This document shows, in pieces, positions 1-11,699 of a DNA stretch of 64,000 bases (its first letter is position 1; each line of letters starts with the position of its first letter). Source of the DNA: Asterella californica (Eukaryota > Streptophyta > Marchantiopsida > Marchantiales > Aytoniaceae); assembly GCA_036924285.1 (NCBI GenBank), contig JAYKYS010000009.1:2232001-2296000 (forward strand), in the 5' to 3' direction. Below the pieces are notes generated by a model that had not been told where the DNA came from, did no database searches, and worked only from the letters and a program-made list of their open reading frames with translations. The position numbers and the translations under genes are program-made.

Positions 1-3000
1 TCCCATTAATGCCCGATCACCTGTAATCCAAAAATCTCCCAAGCGCGGTGCGAGATGCTTTGAGACTCCAAGAAACGAAGTTAATCATACTAGTGTCTTC
101 GGCTTGGAAACGGGTGCATTATGGAGCTTAATCTTGGATAATCAGTTTCGTTAATCCTAGTGCAGCCACGCCCATAGTCACACACTGGTGGGTGGTGGTG
201 TAGAGGTGGTCTTGAGAGGAAGAGAGAGAGAACCTACATGCAGGCATGAGTAAAGACTGTTCACGTTTTTACTGCAAACTGGGGACGGTCAAAAGAAATT
301 ATTACCTATCGTGACTTCCCATGTCTGGTCTTAAACCATACAGTATACAACATAGCACGGAATACAAAACAGTATACGCTCAATATGCACACAGGCTAGT
401 ACGTACCACCTCTTGTGACGGTATACGACACAGTGGCAGACACAGTCGATGGTTGATGGCCAGCGAGGTGATTTGATAGCTACTTCTGTACAGCCTCTTT
501 TACTCTACAGCCATATTCTCTTCATGGAGCACTGCCATTACTAGTACCAGTTGTCCGTATGTATGTTGCCTCCTATGCTTGTTTATCGCCAGTAGCATGG
601 AGTGGGACTCATCAACTCCTGCTTCCTCGTGGATTCCCACGGCGGATTGGAATATCCGCCAACACAAGTGCAGTACGTAGGCTGCTGAAGGAGGTGTGGG
701 AGGACGGGGACGGGACTCTGCTAGCGAGTCAGAGAGTAGTTGGCAAGCTTACGTGGGAAGAGATGCTCTGTTAAGAGGCACTTCGGTTTGGCGAAAAAGT
801 ACTTCCACAATCAAGGACACACGCGATCGCACTCGGTTTCATCATTACCCTCCCGCATGTGAGCAGGTGATTTTAGGGTTTCAAACGCGGCAAAGCAGCG
901 ACACTAATTCCCAGATACAGATGACACAAAGCGCGCCGCGTATTCGGTCGTAATTCTGACAGTACAGTACTGCCTTGTCTTTATCACAGGACAACTTTCC
1001 ATGACAGTACTCACTGTACTGACCATAAGCACTGGGGAGCCATCAACTAACCTCTGTGTACACGACAAACCACTGGGTTTTTGTCATATGACAGCCCGAA
1101 AGCTGAGAATAGACCTGGCCCGCCCTTGGCGTGATGCAGGGCATGATTTGAACTCGGTCGTTGCAGAGAAAGGACTCAACAGAGGCAATGCGGTATCAGG
1201 ATGTCCGCCACGGCTCTCGAGCTATGCGCAGTAAAAGTGTTTAACGTCCACAACTCTAGACGAAGGTTATCACGGACTCGTATTCTTGCTCGAGAGAGAT
1301 TTCCCGTAAAATCGCGAGGTCCAGTGCTAGCCATATGTGCGCGACCTGAAGAAACCCTAGTCTTGAACGATTACTTTTTAGTGCACGGATGTAGTTGTTC
1401 CCTTCCCACTCCCACACAATGATAGCTATTCTCTAATCTGCCACACCCATTGCATAGTTTACAAAGCCATGACGCCGAGGCAAACAAACATGCCAGCCAC
1501 GAAGAATACCGTCGTGAAACTTCGCTTGGTTGAAGACTACGATGGCTACTGAAGAAGCACGTCGGAATACTGTAAAGTTGTTAGCATCATCTGACAGGAA
1601 AACGAGGCCGACCCGTCCTTTTTCCGCATACACACCAATTGGCAGGACATTGTTTAAAGGTCGCAAGCACATTCCATCAAGTTCGAAAATCGGACGTAGT
1701 GCTTGCTTACGAGCTTAGAAGAGGCATGATAATAAAGTAGTTTCCCTCACGAGACTCACTATTCGGATTCTGCTCACTCGTCAGTACAGGCCAGCCATAT
1801 CCGGAAATCAACTACGACACTAGCAGGGGCTAACTACGCCTCTAGCCGTTCCTTTCTGCACACACCTTGAAAGAACAGCCTGTGGCACTCAGGCCCACTA
1901 CAACTACGTTACACAATCATCGGCTGCGCAGGCTGACTGATGCGAGAGGCATGAAGACCCGAAGACCAGCATACAACATCCAAGCAGCTTCCGGAGTAAT
2001 CACGTTCCCCTCATTCTCGGATTGTCAAGAAGAGCCCGATCGTTGGCATGACACAACGGAAGCATGGCTACTGCCGATCATAACTCTTGGCGACTACTGG
2101 TCCCGCATGCTACAGAAATCAAGCGACACGTGCTGGCCATGTCCTCGATACAAAGGCGTGAGTGCAAGAACTTAAACGAACCCGTTAAAACGAACTGGAC
2201 ATGAGCTGTAACTTCGCAACAATCACTTATATCGCAACAGCTGCAGAGACAAATGAAGTTTCAAAGCACATGCGCTTTTGCTCGTCACTAGGCAAAGTAG
2301 GTACGACGCTCAGTGGCATGCAAGCATGAACGAAAATGGAAAGACCAACTTCAACGGGTAAGGACTCACTCAAAGACAGAACGGTTCGACTCCAAGCCAC
2401 GAACACAACCACAGATTACAGGAGGCTCGACACGCATGTAGATTGCCGAAGGAACAAGATTATATCAGGTTTCCAATGAGGAAGTTGGGAAACAGTGGAC
2501 ATTCTTTTGAAATCAGCTGAGTTTATTCTATTGTACACACCTTGGGCCAGGACAGTATGTGACCTCATTGCTTCTGACTGCATAGTTCCAACATAGAAAG
2601 AGAGTTCCACGTTACAGCCCAATAAACTCCAAGCTTCACTTATTCTGCAAAACTCATGAACTAAGGTTTAGAAACTCCCAGTCAGCTCATGACTGATAAT
2701 AGAAACTCCCAGTAGGCTCTTGATTCAGTACAATCCTGAATGGCGGATCCTTGAACCCCCTCCAAGGTGAAACTGAAAACTGCTCAGCGGCTGTCGACCA
2801 ACACGGTATGGAAATCCATGTATGTTCTGGGAAAGCTTACAAAGGCTCAAGAATAATTGGTACAAAGTTTCTACTGAAATGGGAAACAAGAGGAAAAAAA
2901 CCCCATGTACCTCCAAACCCGTGAGAGATGGCTTCAGAGAGCAAAACTGTTGAGGTCCCCGTGTCAGTTGAGGAACCTACGTCTAAGTCTACTTGTCTAA

Positions 3001-3218
3001 AAGAGTGATGGCCGGGCTTGGACAAAATCCTCGTACGATAATAGCATCGAACCTACCTGAGGAGTGCAGGCTCACTGATTCTGAAAGACTCGATTCACCC
3101 AGAACCTCGTCGCCTACAAAACTGGGACTGTTAAGTTACTCAAGATAATTCGGTGACACCCTCTCCCGCGCGTAAACAGAAGATAAAGGGAACGGGTTGT
3201 CCCGTGTTTCATACAACT
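1..3218. other. Intergenic, no supported gene
   Basis: Several short open frames (60-100 codons) occur on both strands, but none shows a family motif, and I could not pair splice sites into a convincing gene. Base composition is moderate, unlike the AT-rich spacer further right. Part of it may be the 3' flank or UTR of the PLATZ gene that ends at 3,219 on the minus strand. A small imperfect direct repeat around 'GAAACTCCCAGT' lies near 2,668-2,715. Confidence 0.4.
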
Positions 3219-4761
3219 TTACCAAAGAGGAGACCTGTGAGGGGTGCCTTTCCTCCGATTGACCGACGGTAAAATCACCGACTTTGGTGACGATACAAGC
3301 GCTGACGGTCTACTGCTTCTGATCTTTTTCGGCGGCGGCAAAGTTGTGGCTGTCGATGTGACCGTGCCGCATCCCACTCCTTCTGTTCCCGATGAATCGG
3401 ATGACGTTTGAGTTGGAGGTTCACTTAACGTTGAATTCGGTGACAGGTCTTCTTCCAGTTCGAGCTTCCCGCTTTTCAAACTCTCAGATGGTGAACAATT
3501 GAAGAAATCAGACGACTGAAGGGTGGTAAATCGGGGAAGAAGACTGTGGATATCCTTGTCTTGGTTGATGTAAGAGTCGACCTGTGGAAACGTGAAAATC
3601 CAATTAAGTATGCAACTGGGTCAACGAAGGGCCCCTCTCATGCAATTTTAGTGTGCAAACACATAGACAGATGTCTCAGATGCGTGCCTACCTTGCAAGC
3701 GACCGAGCAGTACCGATAAGAATCTTGCAAGCTTCTTTCGCATGTCTCGCAGGCGTTCCCAAGACCCTTCGAAGGACGAGGCTGAGGTCGTTGATTCAAG
3801 AAAACAACTCTCGCGCTGTTAATTATGTACGTCTGGAACAATTACACAAAACCAGTATCCCAGCCGTCAGTAATCAATCATCTTACCTTCATCAGACCCG
3901 CCGGCAATAAGTTCTTTCAGCCAAAAACAGGGATGGGGGTCCCAATTGTAGTCAAAGCAGCTACCACATGCGTCGAAAAATCAAGGGGCCTCAACCTGCT
4001 CTATATCTGTCCACGCAATTGTCAAATCGTCGGATTTCAGGGAGCCCCTAAATTCTGGACTCCTGAAATCAACTTCGCCGCGTCCGGGACAAACAATGTG
4101 TTCCGAAGGATGAGCTGATTTTTTCCGGTAAGACTAGAATTCTACATGAGAAAAAACGGGAATTACACAGCAGCTTGCTCGACCGCAGCAGTGACTCGGC
4201 ATGTAGTCTACCTGAACTTGAGCGCAGTCGACCAACTTCTGAATATCTTGAAGGCGAATTACATCATGATAGACATATCTCCGGATCTGTACAATCAGCA
4301 CAGGAACAGAAAACTTGAGAAATTAGTGTCTCCCGGATCCAAACTGCTATTGCCTGCTCTTGAAACTAATTCCAACATTTGTGGCGACTCAACTCGAGAC
4401 TCAAGAAACTCAAGAAAGTAACCAGCAATCACAGCGCTCCACTCTTCCTGCGTAGGTCCCCAACCGAGCTAATTCTGGCTTCTGACTATGGCTGCACCGA
4501 CTAACAACAGAAATTAATCCTATGTGCGGCCAATTCGCAGGCCAACTGGTCGGATTCTTCATATACCTGCAAGAGTCGATGCGTTCGATGCGCTGGGAGA
4601 CAGTGCTGGCATATACTGTCGCTGCAGTCAACACAGAAAATATTTCTCTCGTTCTTTTTCAGAGCAGCATGCTTAGCACATGCGATGAAAAATTTTTCGT
4701 TGAGAAGTGCCTCCAGCCAGGCTGGCCTTTGAGGCTGTGCTTGTGAGAGAGCGTACCCCAC
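3219..4761 (-). CDS. PLATZ zinc-dependent DNA-binding protein (first exon not found)
   Basis: PLATZ proteins are plant-specific nuclear zinc-binding proteins that bind A/T-rich DNA and often repress transcription. Four coding exons read on the minus strand: 4761-4567, 4286-4212, 3832-3692 and 3581-3219, with GT-AG borders and every junction in phase 0 (195+75+141+363 nt, 257 codons plus stop TAA). Exon 1 here contains the family start RPAWLEALL and a Cys/His cluster (FCVDC, SICQHC, HRTHR). The next exon has [14 protein letters not shown]. The third has [19 protein letters not shown] then CETC and YCSVACK. The last ends in [13 protein letters not shown], the usual C-terminus with a basic stretch. 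The initiating exon must lie upstream of 4,761; reading through the upstream intron from an ATG at 4,851 is possible but a good CTTTTGTCAG acceptor argues against it. Family assignment is firm; target genes are unknown. Confidence 0.9.
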
Positions 4762-6600
4762 CTGACAAAAGAAAGGGAACGTCAATTCCAGACTCCAGAG
4801 CGATACAGGTGACCGAATACTTAACAACTGAACGTCAATTCTGCACTCCAAGTCAATTCCCTCTCTGAAGAGACGATCATGAACAGGTTCGATTTATTCA
4901 TTCTCTAGTGACACGCATACGCACGTAATGTTGTTCGGGTAACTTGAATACCCAGCACAACAAACGTCCTGGCGCATGATGCACCACCAGCTTCTTGGTA
5001 GACTCAAATTACAGCACCAAGCCGTCTCTCTTCCCTACCACAAGAGATGACACACAATTGGAGCTCTTAGACCTCATGTGACACCAATTCCCACCATCAA
5101 TTTTCGTTCAATTACGTTCTTTCAGCAATTCCAAGTGAACTCAGATTCTGACGAATTTCAATTTCAGCTCCAAGTACAATATCACGCACCATTGCTCTCC
5201 CTCCTCACAGCAACTCAACAGAGAATTGCAAATTCCGCAGCCTTTCTCTGTGCTTGCAGCTCAGATTCATTCAGCACGAGCACATGACCGTGTCGGCCTC
5301 AGACCCGCCAACACCAAAACTCTCTTCACTCTCTCCCTTCCCTTGCTGCCTCTCCGGGCTCTTCTCTCTTCCACTCCTCACGCAGACACCACTTTGTTGC
5401 TGGCCTGCTCCTCTAAGCCGTAGCAGCTGAACGAACGGCTTCGTTTCTTCACCAGCATCGCCTCGCTAGGACTACCGAAGTTGACGAGAAACAGACGAGA
5501 GACGAGAAAAGAAGGATGTGCGAATCGTGCCGCTCCTGAAGAAGTGCACTCGCATTCATTTCATCCACGGAAGTCGTCAGGATCCTGGCCGTCGATGGCG
5601 CAGATCCGACGGACCACTCGTTGCCGGCTTTTTCCTAAAACCGAACCTGATGGACACTGAGGTTTCCGAACTGGAGATCTAGTATTGCGGCGCAGGCATG
5701 CTGATCCGACCGGTCTCTTCTCAGTACCGGACTGAGATGATTTGTATCTAGATCTATGCACAAAGGCTAAAGCAGCGCCAATTGATGCTGTCCGAGCGAT
5801 TGAAAAGCTGACGGTTGCGATGAAACTGGAAGACAGAATTCTCTCTTCCTCGGTCCTTGTTGACTGATTCCGGGCCGCGGTATGGGAGCAAGTACCTGCC
5901 TACTTCCGTCAATTTCACGTACATCGTGCGATCTGCTGAAGGAACCTGCTGCTTACCCAGCCTGCATGAACTTCGGGATTTTCTATATATAGCTACAGTC
6001 GGATGTTTATCCGCGGGGTATCTCAATTGTACCCGACAGACAGAGCTTCATCGTATCTGGATCTACGAACAAAGCATAAGGAATCCGCTTAGCCGCGCGA
6101 TTCGGTGATTTGACGTTGCAAGTTCTCTCGGTCTGCTTCCGGGATACCGACCCTTACCGGTACATTTCCGTCGATTTGACGTCTTCCATGCAAATCAACG
6201 TCTGCTACAGTGGGAATCGCAGTTTATTCCATGCACCCTTCCATCGCCCAATTTGACAGGATCGAATTCAAATCTCGCTTCTCAACCGTGGATCTCGCTT
6301 GATGAACTTCAAACTAATTCAAACAGCCTGGGAAGTGACCCAACGCTCGGGAAATGCCGGACTTTACAGCAGTAGTTACCCAACTCCTTTTCAGATTTCC
6401 GACACAGCGGGAAAGTTCAGAAATGGTACCGACCGAGATAACTCCAATTTCGGATATGTGTCCAATTGAGGCGGGAAGTGTCGGAAAAATTTGGATAATC
6501 AGTGGCGAGTTCCGAAAAGTTCCCGGTCACGAACGAAACGTTCCAGAAATGTTTTTTGGTGGGAAATAAAGCGTTTTAAATCTCTGCTTCTCTTTATTTT
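4762..6600. other. Probable first intron, 5' UTR and promoter of the PLATZ gene
   Basis: No ORF here has protein-family features. The stretch lies directly upstream of the first resolved PLATZ exon and holds pyrimidine-rich plus-strand tracts (purine-rich on the transcribed strand, about 5,320-5,410), as is common in plant leaders. The missing initiation exon is expected here. One short minus-strand ATG frame near 5,450 is a candidate start but cannot be proved. Confidence 0.35.
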
Positions 6601-8877
6601 GAACATGAACGCACAAATAAGTTAAATATTGGTAAAAGATATTGGTGATTCAAAAATAGGTAGTTCCTTGTCAATGCTGACGTGGTGATGTATGCTGACG
6701 TGGAGAACCCACTCTCCGATCTTCTCATCCATGGGAAGAACCAATTCGAGTTCGACCGTCGATTTCCTATAATCCTGCTAAGCTGTGGATTCTAGAGTTC
6801 GATTGTCAGTGCAGAGTGGTGAGTGTTGTTTCCATAAAGTCACAGAGTAGGCAGTAGAACATTTTGTTCGCACGAACTATTTGTTCTGAACTTTTCTAAT
6901 CTCCAAGCCTTGCAAACTTTAACTAACTTCATTAATGAAAATAATGAAATTAATGATTAAAAATATCACTCCCCGCTTCACTTGCTTCCCGCGAGGTGTA
7001 GCTCCCCGCTTCACCCTTTCTGGGAAGGCTCTACTGCCTTTTGAAGTCTTTTCTAACCATCGGTAGAGGAGACATCTACAGGATTTAACTGTTAACTCTG
7101 GATAATAGGGAGTGTCAAAGCTGTAACCCTTTGGAAATATTCTTCTTCTGCGGGCAAGAGTTACAGCTGCGGCCAAGAGTTCGTGGATGTTTTCTACGGC
7201 TATCTCCGGAAGTAGTCACAAGAAACTGTCGCGGCCAGCTGTAACTCATTCTTTTTCCTAATAGAGGATGTAAAAGTTAAAAAAGTTTTGAAACATTTGA
7301 AACCCGGGGATGTGAGTTACGACTTCGTTCAGATTTCAGCCAGTGTTTCATGTGGACACCTCTGGAGGTACCCGCAAGAAAACACCGCGGGCTTTTGCTT
7401 AACAGCTCTTCACTCGTTTCACCCGCTCTTTTTTATAATAGATTCTCCATTGCTCTGAGTAATTATCTTGAGTGTACAAACAGAAAAAATTTCAGTGATA
7501 AAATCGTGATGTCCAGTCACAAATACAATCTAGAATGAGAAGTTACTTGTGATAATTTACAGCCAGTTATCTCTCCATCGATGAAAAAAATTTTCTCTGA
7601 ACTTTGACACCTCCTACCCATACGTGAGTTTCAATCGTAAGTCAATTCAGAATTTTAATAATTTATTAGAATTATTAAAAAGTCAAAAAATAAAAAATAA
7701 AAAACTTAGAACGATCCAAAAACACGTCTCTAGACAAAACTCGCCTTGGATCAACTACCACCATTTTCCTTCTAGCCGTTAGAGAATATTTCTCTTTTAG
7801 CTTTGACCTGCCCTATTAGGACGTGTCAAAGCTAAAAGTGAATTATCTAATTCGTTTATATTAATGCAAAATATTATTTAACGTCTAGAAGAGAAAAGGC
7901 CGTAGTTTATCTAACAACAGGGCTGTCTAGAGCTGTGTATCGCTTAAGGCGTTATCTTTGTATAGCTGTAAGTATTTTTCTTTTTGATTTTTTAAATTTT
8001 TAATATTGTAGTAATGTTTTAATTGATTAAATTTACTTACGGTTGAAACAGACGTCCGATTTTAACAAAAGAGAAATTAAAGACACCCACAGAAAACACA
8101 TGCGGACGACTGACCACAGCCATAACAGTCGCCCGCACACGATAAAATTTGTGAAAGGTTCCAGCTTTCACACGTACTAATAAGAGGTGTCAAAGTTATG
8201 GAGAAATATTTTTCAACGGACGAGAGAGAAAATGCCATAATTGTTGAAGGAGTAACTTTGTGTACAGTCGTGATGTGTTCTGGCTCGTCCTTGGAATAAA
8301 AATTATAATTTTGATATTAAGTTTTTTCATTTTAACACTAAAAATAAGTAATTATAATACTATATTTATTATTATGATATATAATTAAATAAAAATAATT
8401 AACAAAATGCTAGTAGTTGTTTCTTACGAGTGCAAGAAACAGCCACGGACGTCTAACAGAGTCGTAGCTCTCTCCGCGAGTCCTTCTGAAAAAGTTCTTA
8501 ACTTTCAGAAACTTCTGAAAATCTTTCTAAAATCTTCTGAAAGAGTTCTAACTTTCACACCCGTAATATTTGTCTGGACGAACGTGAAAATCTCCGGAAA
8601 AACGTGAAAGAAATCCTTTGCGGACGAACGTTAAAAACATTCGGAGGAAACCGACACACTCCTAGAGCGCTTCAAGTGAGGACTACCAATACGTTCACCC
8701 AGACGACCGGCACGTGGAGTAAGCACCACTGAGAGATCCCCTATCCTTTGACTGGTGAAGGTATCGCTGACCGCTACTTAGGCTATCGGTAACTCACGAT
8801 CAAACATTGGCTACTGAATGGAGACGGTACACAAAAGTAGTCCGCGAATTAAGTTGCACTCTGACATTAAGTCACAT
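6601..8877. repeat. AT-rich spacer with dispersed TGTCAAAG-type repeat copies
   Basis: No gene is supported. The block 'TGTCAAAGYT' recurs at about 7,111, 7,826 and 8,188, usually followed by a GGAAATATT/GAAATATT stretch and a TTCTTC-type run. Related copies lie at about 19,037, 51,404 and 51,483. A second shared block resembling 'TTTTGCTTAACAGCTCTT' occurs near 7,394 and near 19,130. This looks like fragments of a non-autonomous element scattered in spacer DNA. Confidence 0.45.
7795..7836. repeat. Short inverted repeat (13-bp arms)
   Basis: TTTTAGCTTTGAC at 7,795-7,807 is the exact reverse complement of GTCAAAGCTAAAA at 7,824-7,836, with a 16-bp spacer. It coincides with one copy of the dispersed TGTCAAAG block, so it may be a terminus-to-terminus remnant of that element. 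Confidence 0.7.
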
Positions 8878-9143
8878 TAAGTTGCACTCTGACCATAATT
8901 GGCTTGTAGGAAGTTAACTGTGGTAAACCGAATCCTGATCATGTTACTGAGGTGTAGTTTGCTAGTAGAGGTGAACAGCTGGCGTCTACCGAGCAATCAT
9001 AAGGGGTGAAAACCCACAGACTTTTCCCCCACCAATAGGTCTGTTGTACGGCAGAGCGAAGGAGTCAGCATAACTGGGACCAATGAATCAGCCGGTCGAC
9101 TAGAAATATTTGAACCGGCACCACGAACGAGTTCTCCAACTTG
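8878..9143 (+). repeat. 266-bp direct repeat, copy 1
   Basis: This segment recurs in the same orientation and at the same length at 11,434-11,699. Both begin TAAGTTGCACTCTGACC and share a core including CAGCTGGCGTCTAC, GTTGTACGGCAG and CAGCCGGTCGACTAGA. No coding potential is seen. The copies could be diverged LTRs around 2.3 kb of non-coding DNA, or two insertions of a SINE-like element; no clear target-site duplication separates these options. Confidence 0.8.
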
Positions 9144-11433
9144 ATTCTTGTATTGAAATGGTTCACTCACGAGTCGAGCGTGTTAAACGGCCACCAGTGA
9201 AAACAAAAAACAGCTATTTAACAATTAAAGTACTGTGGAGGTGATCATTCTATTCTAGCGTCCTCCTCCCGCCATTCCTATTTTGTAGTTGAGCCTTCTG
9301 CCCTTGCAATACTTTCCCTCTACTCGGATACATAACCTCAACTAGTTTAGCAAGAGGCTGCGCATGCAATCTATCGCCTAACTTGAGGACACTGAATAAT
9401 ATATTATTTACTTGCGAAATATGTGGGGTAGTATTGGCGTGTGAAATCTTTACGCATGGATATTATTATATGCCCACCCATTATTTATGACCTAACCCTT
9501 TCTCTCGGAATGGTTAGATTATAAATTAAAAATATGTAAATTGAATTTTATTACTCGTAAAAGAAAATGGTCTTTATGGCAGCATGAGAAGGGCTGTTGT
9601 GTGCACTTCACTTATAGCTTTTCTCGTTTTGTCACTTCCAAGTTAATACTGCATGGAAACGTATATATTAATCTGAAAGTAAATTGATTCATTCGAAACA
9701 TAAATTATGAGTTTAAATTTCAATTAAATTCCGAAATATACATTTAGATGACTTTGGATGTTTGTTCTTATTGACAATTTCTTCTGCTAATCAGTGTTGT
9801 GCATATCTGTCTATGCAGTTTCTAGTTACGAACCAACACAATTTTCTTTGCTATACAATGTTTTTCTTCTTTCTTCATTCTTGCATAACTTCATGTTGCA
9901 TATATGTTATTTATAAAATTACAAGTTAGAACTTTGAGAGCATGTTATTTTAATTATCTCTAATGGAACACTTGTTAAATCATCCCTCGTTGTGCATTTT
10001 TTTACTGATATTACCGAAGACTATAAACTACTTTGGAACTAACATGTCCAATATATAACTCGATCTGCTACGACACTATGTGTTTAGGTAGCTCTTGGTA
10101 AATAGATACGAGGCTTAAGCTATATACACATGCTTTATCAATAGTTGCAACTCAATTAGATTATGGGTTGATAACAACATTTTCAGTACAAAACTTTATA
10201 CTGAATATTTATATCAAAATTGTTTTTGGAATTCTTCGTACAAATCTATTATTGTTTTTTAATAGGAATTTCATCTCCTCTCGATAAATCGCTTTCAATA
10301 CTTTGGCTAGACTTCTATTAACTTCAAAAATCATCAATCCGTTCAACATTAACACATATCTTTCCCACCTGAGGGATACTGCATACAACTTGAGGTTTTG
10401 GCAATAGGAAAGAAAATGAAAGCGGAAAATTAGAGCGAAATTTCATGTCTACTAGTAGTCCACTTTAGAAGAATAATATATTATAGTTACATGGAAACTA
10501 ATTCCACTATGGAAGAAGAGTAGATTACAGTGACATGAAAACTGATTCTATAATACTGGCTAATGATGTCTAATAAACAGAGAAGAGGAACAGGAGGAAG
10601 ACAACTCGAGAAGAAGCGAGACTAAATTTACTATTTCAATTTCAACACTTCAAAAAGACAAGAATTTCAGTTTAGTTTTATATATTTAAAATTGATTAAA
10701 ATATTTGATGCAAAGCTACAAGAACTGGAAACTAAAATTTACAAAACCAAGAACAAGAGTTGCTCCCGCTCTAGAATAAATTCTTTCTCTTTCTCTTCGG
10801 AACCAAAGATTTATCTTTGTTTTGACCTCATTTTCATAAATACTTTTTCGGGTGGTAAAGTGGATAGACAAAAGAACGATAAATCTATGAGACAAAATGT
10901 GATATTTCATTGGTCGTTGCCATAAACGCTTATTACTTAAGTGTTTAATACTTGATGCTAACTGTCATCTAACTATAGCCATGTGATAATGGAAGGAGTT
11001 ATAAATTTAGGTATTATCAAGCTCGTAAAAGTAAGTATTTATCTTCTTAATCGAGGGAAGATTTTCCGTTTTCTTTCTATGGATCTAAATATTCATGTGG
11101 ATTTACCATCTTGCACTTCTCGGCCCCTTGGTCTAATAAACCAACTGTTATCATAGTTACTGCGAACAATAATGAGACAAGTATATCAACTTACAAAGAT
11201 TATAAGTTATTCCTAAGATCTCAACAAACCTCATTATATGTAAAATGGTTTTTTCTCAAATGAATGAATTATAGCTACGGTGTCTTCTACTTTCAGAATT
11301 AATGGAAATTCCAGTTTTCTTATGGTTTAGAGTTCTTTACAAGAACAAAACTTCCTTGCATAACTAACTGCATAGACAGATTTGCACTACACTGATTTAG
11401 CAGACTAGTTATCTGTATCGTTTCCGCCAGTGC
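9144..11433. other. AT-rich spacer between the 266-bp repeats
   Basis: No supported gene. The longest frames (64-77 codons near 10,700-10,925) are low-complexity and have no recognisable motif. If the flanking repeats are LTRs, this would be the non-coding interior of a LARD-like element, but I see neither a primer-binding site nor a purine tract that would confirm it. Confidence 0.35.
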
Positions 11434-11699
11434 TAAGTTGCACTCTGACCATAATTGGCTGGTAGGTGAAAGGTAACTGTGGTAAGGCGAGTCCTGATCA
11501 CGTTACTGAGGTGTGGTTTGCTAGCAGAGGTAAACAGCTGGCGTCTACTGAGCAATCATAACGATGAAAAACCACAGACTTTTCCCCAATCAAGAGCTCT
11601 GTTGTACGGCAGTGCGGAGGAGTCAGCATCACTGGGACTGAATCAGCCGGTCGACTAGATATATTTGAACCGGCACCATGAACGAGGTCTCCAGTTTGG
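11434..11699 (+). repeat. 266-bp direct repeat, copy 2
   Basis: Second copy of the repeat at 8,878-9,143, in the same orientation. Differences between copies are scattered substitutions and small indels, so the duplication is not recent. Confidence 0.8.

Noticed and set aside
2385..2405. tRNA B-box-like GGTTCGACTCC
   Set aside because: No complementary T-stem or acceptor stem and no A-box at the right distance.
4762..4851. ATG at 4,851 as the PLATZ start codon
   Set aside because: Between it and the conserved exon is a strong pyrimidine-rich CTTTTGTCAG acceptor, so this text is more likely intron; the start remains unknown.
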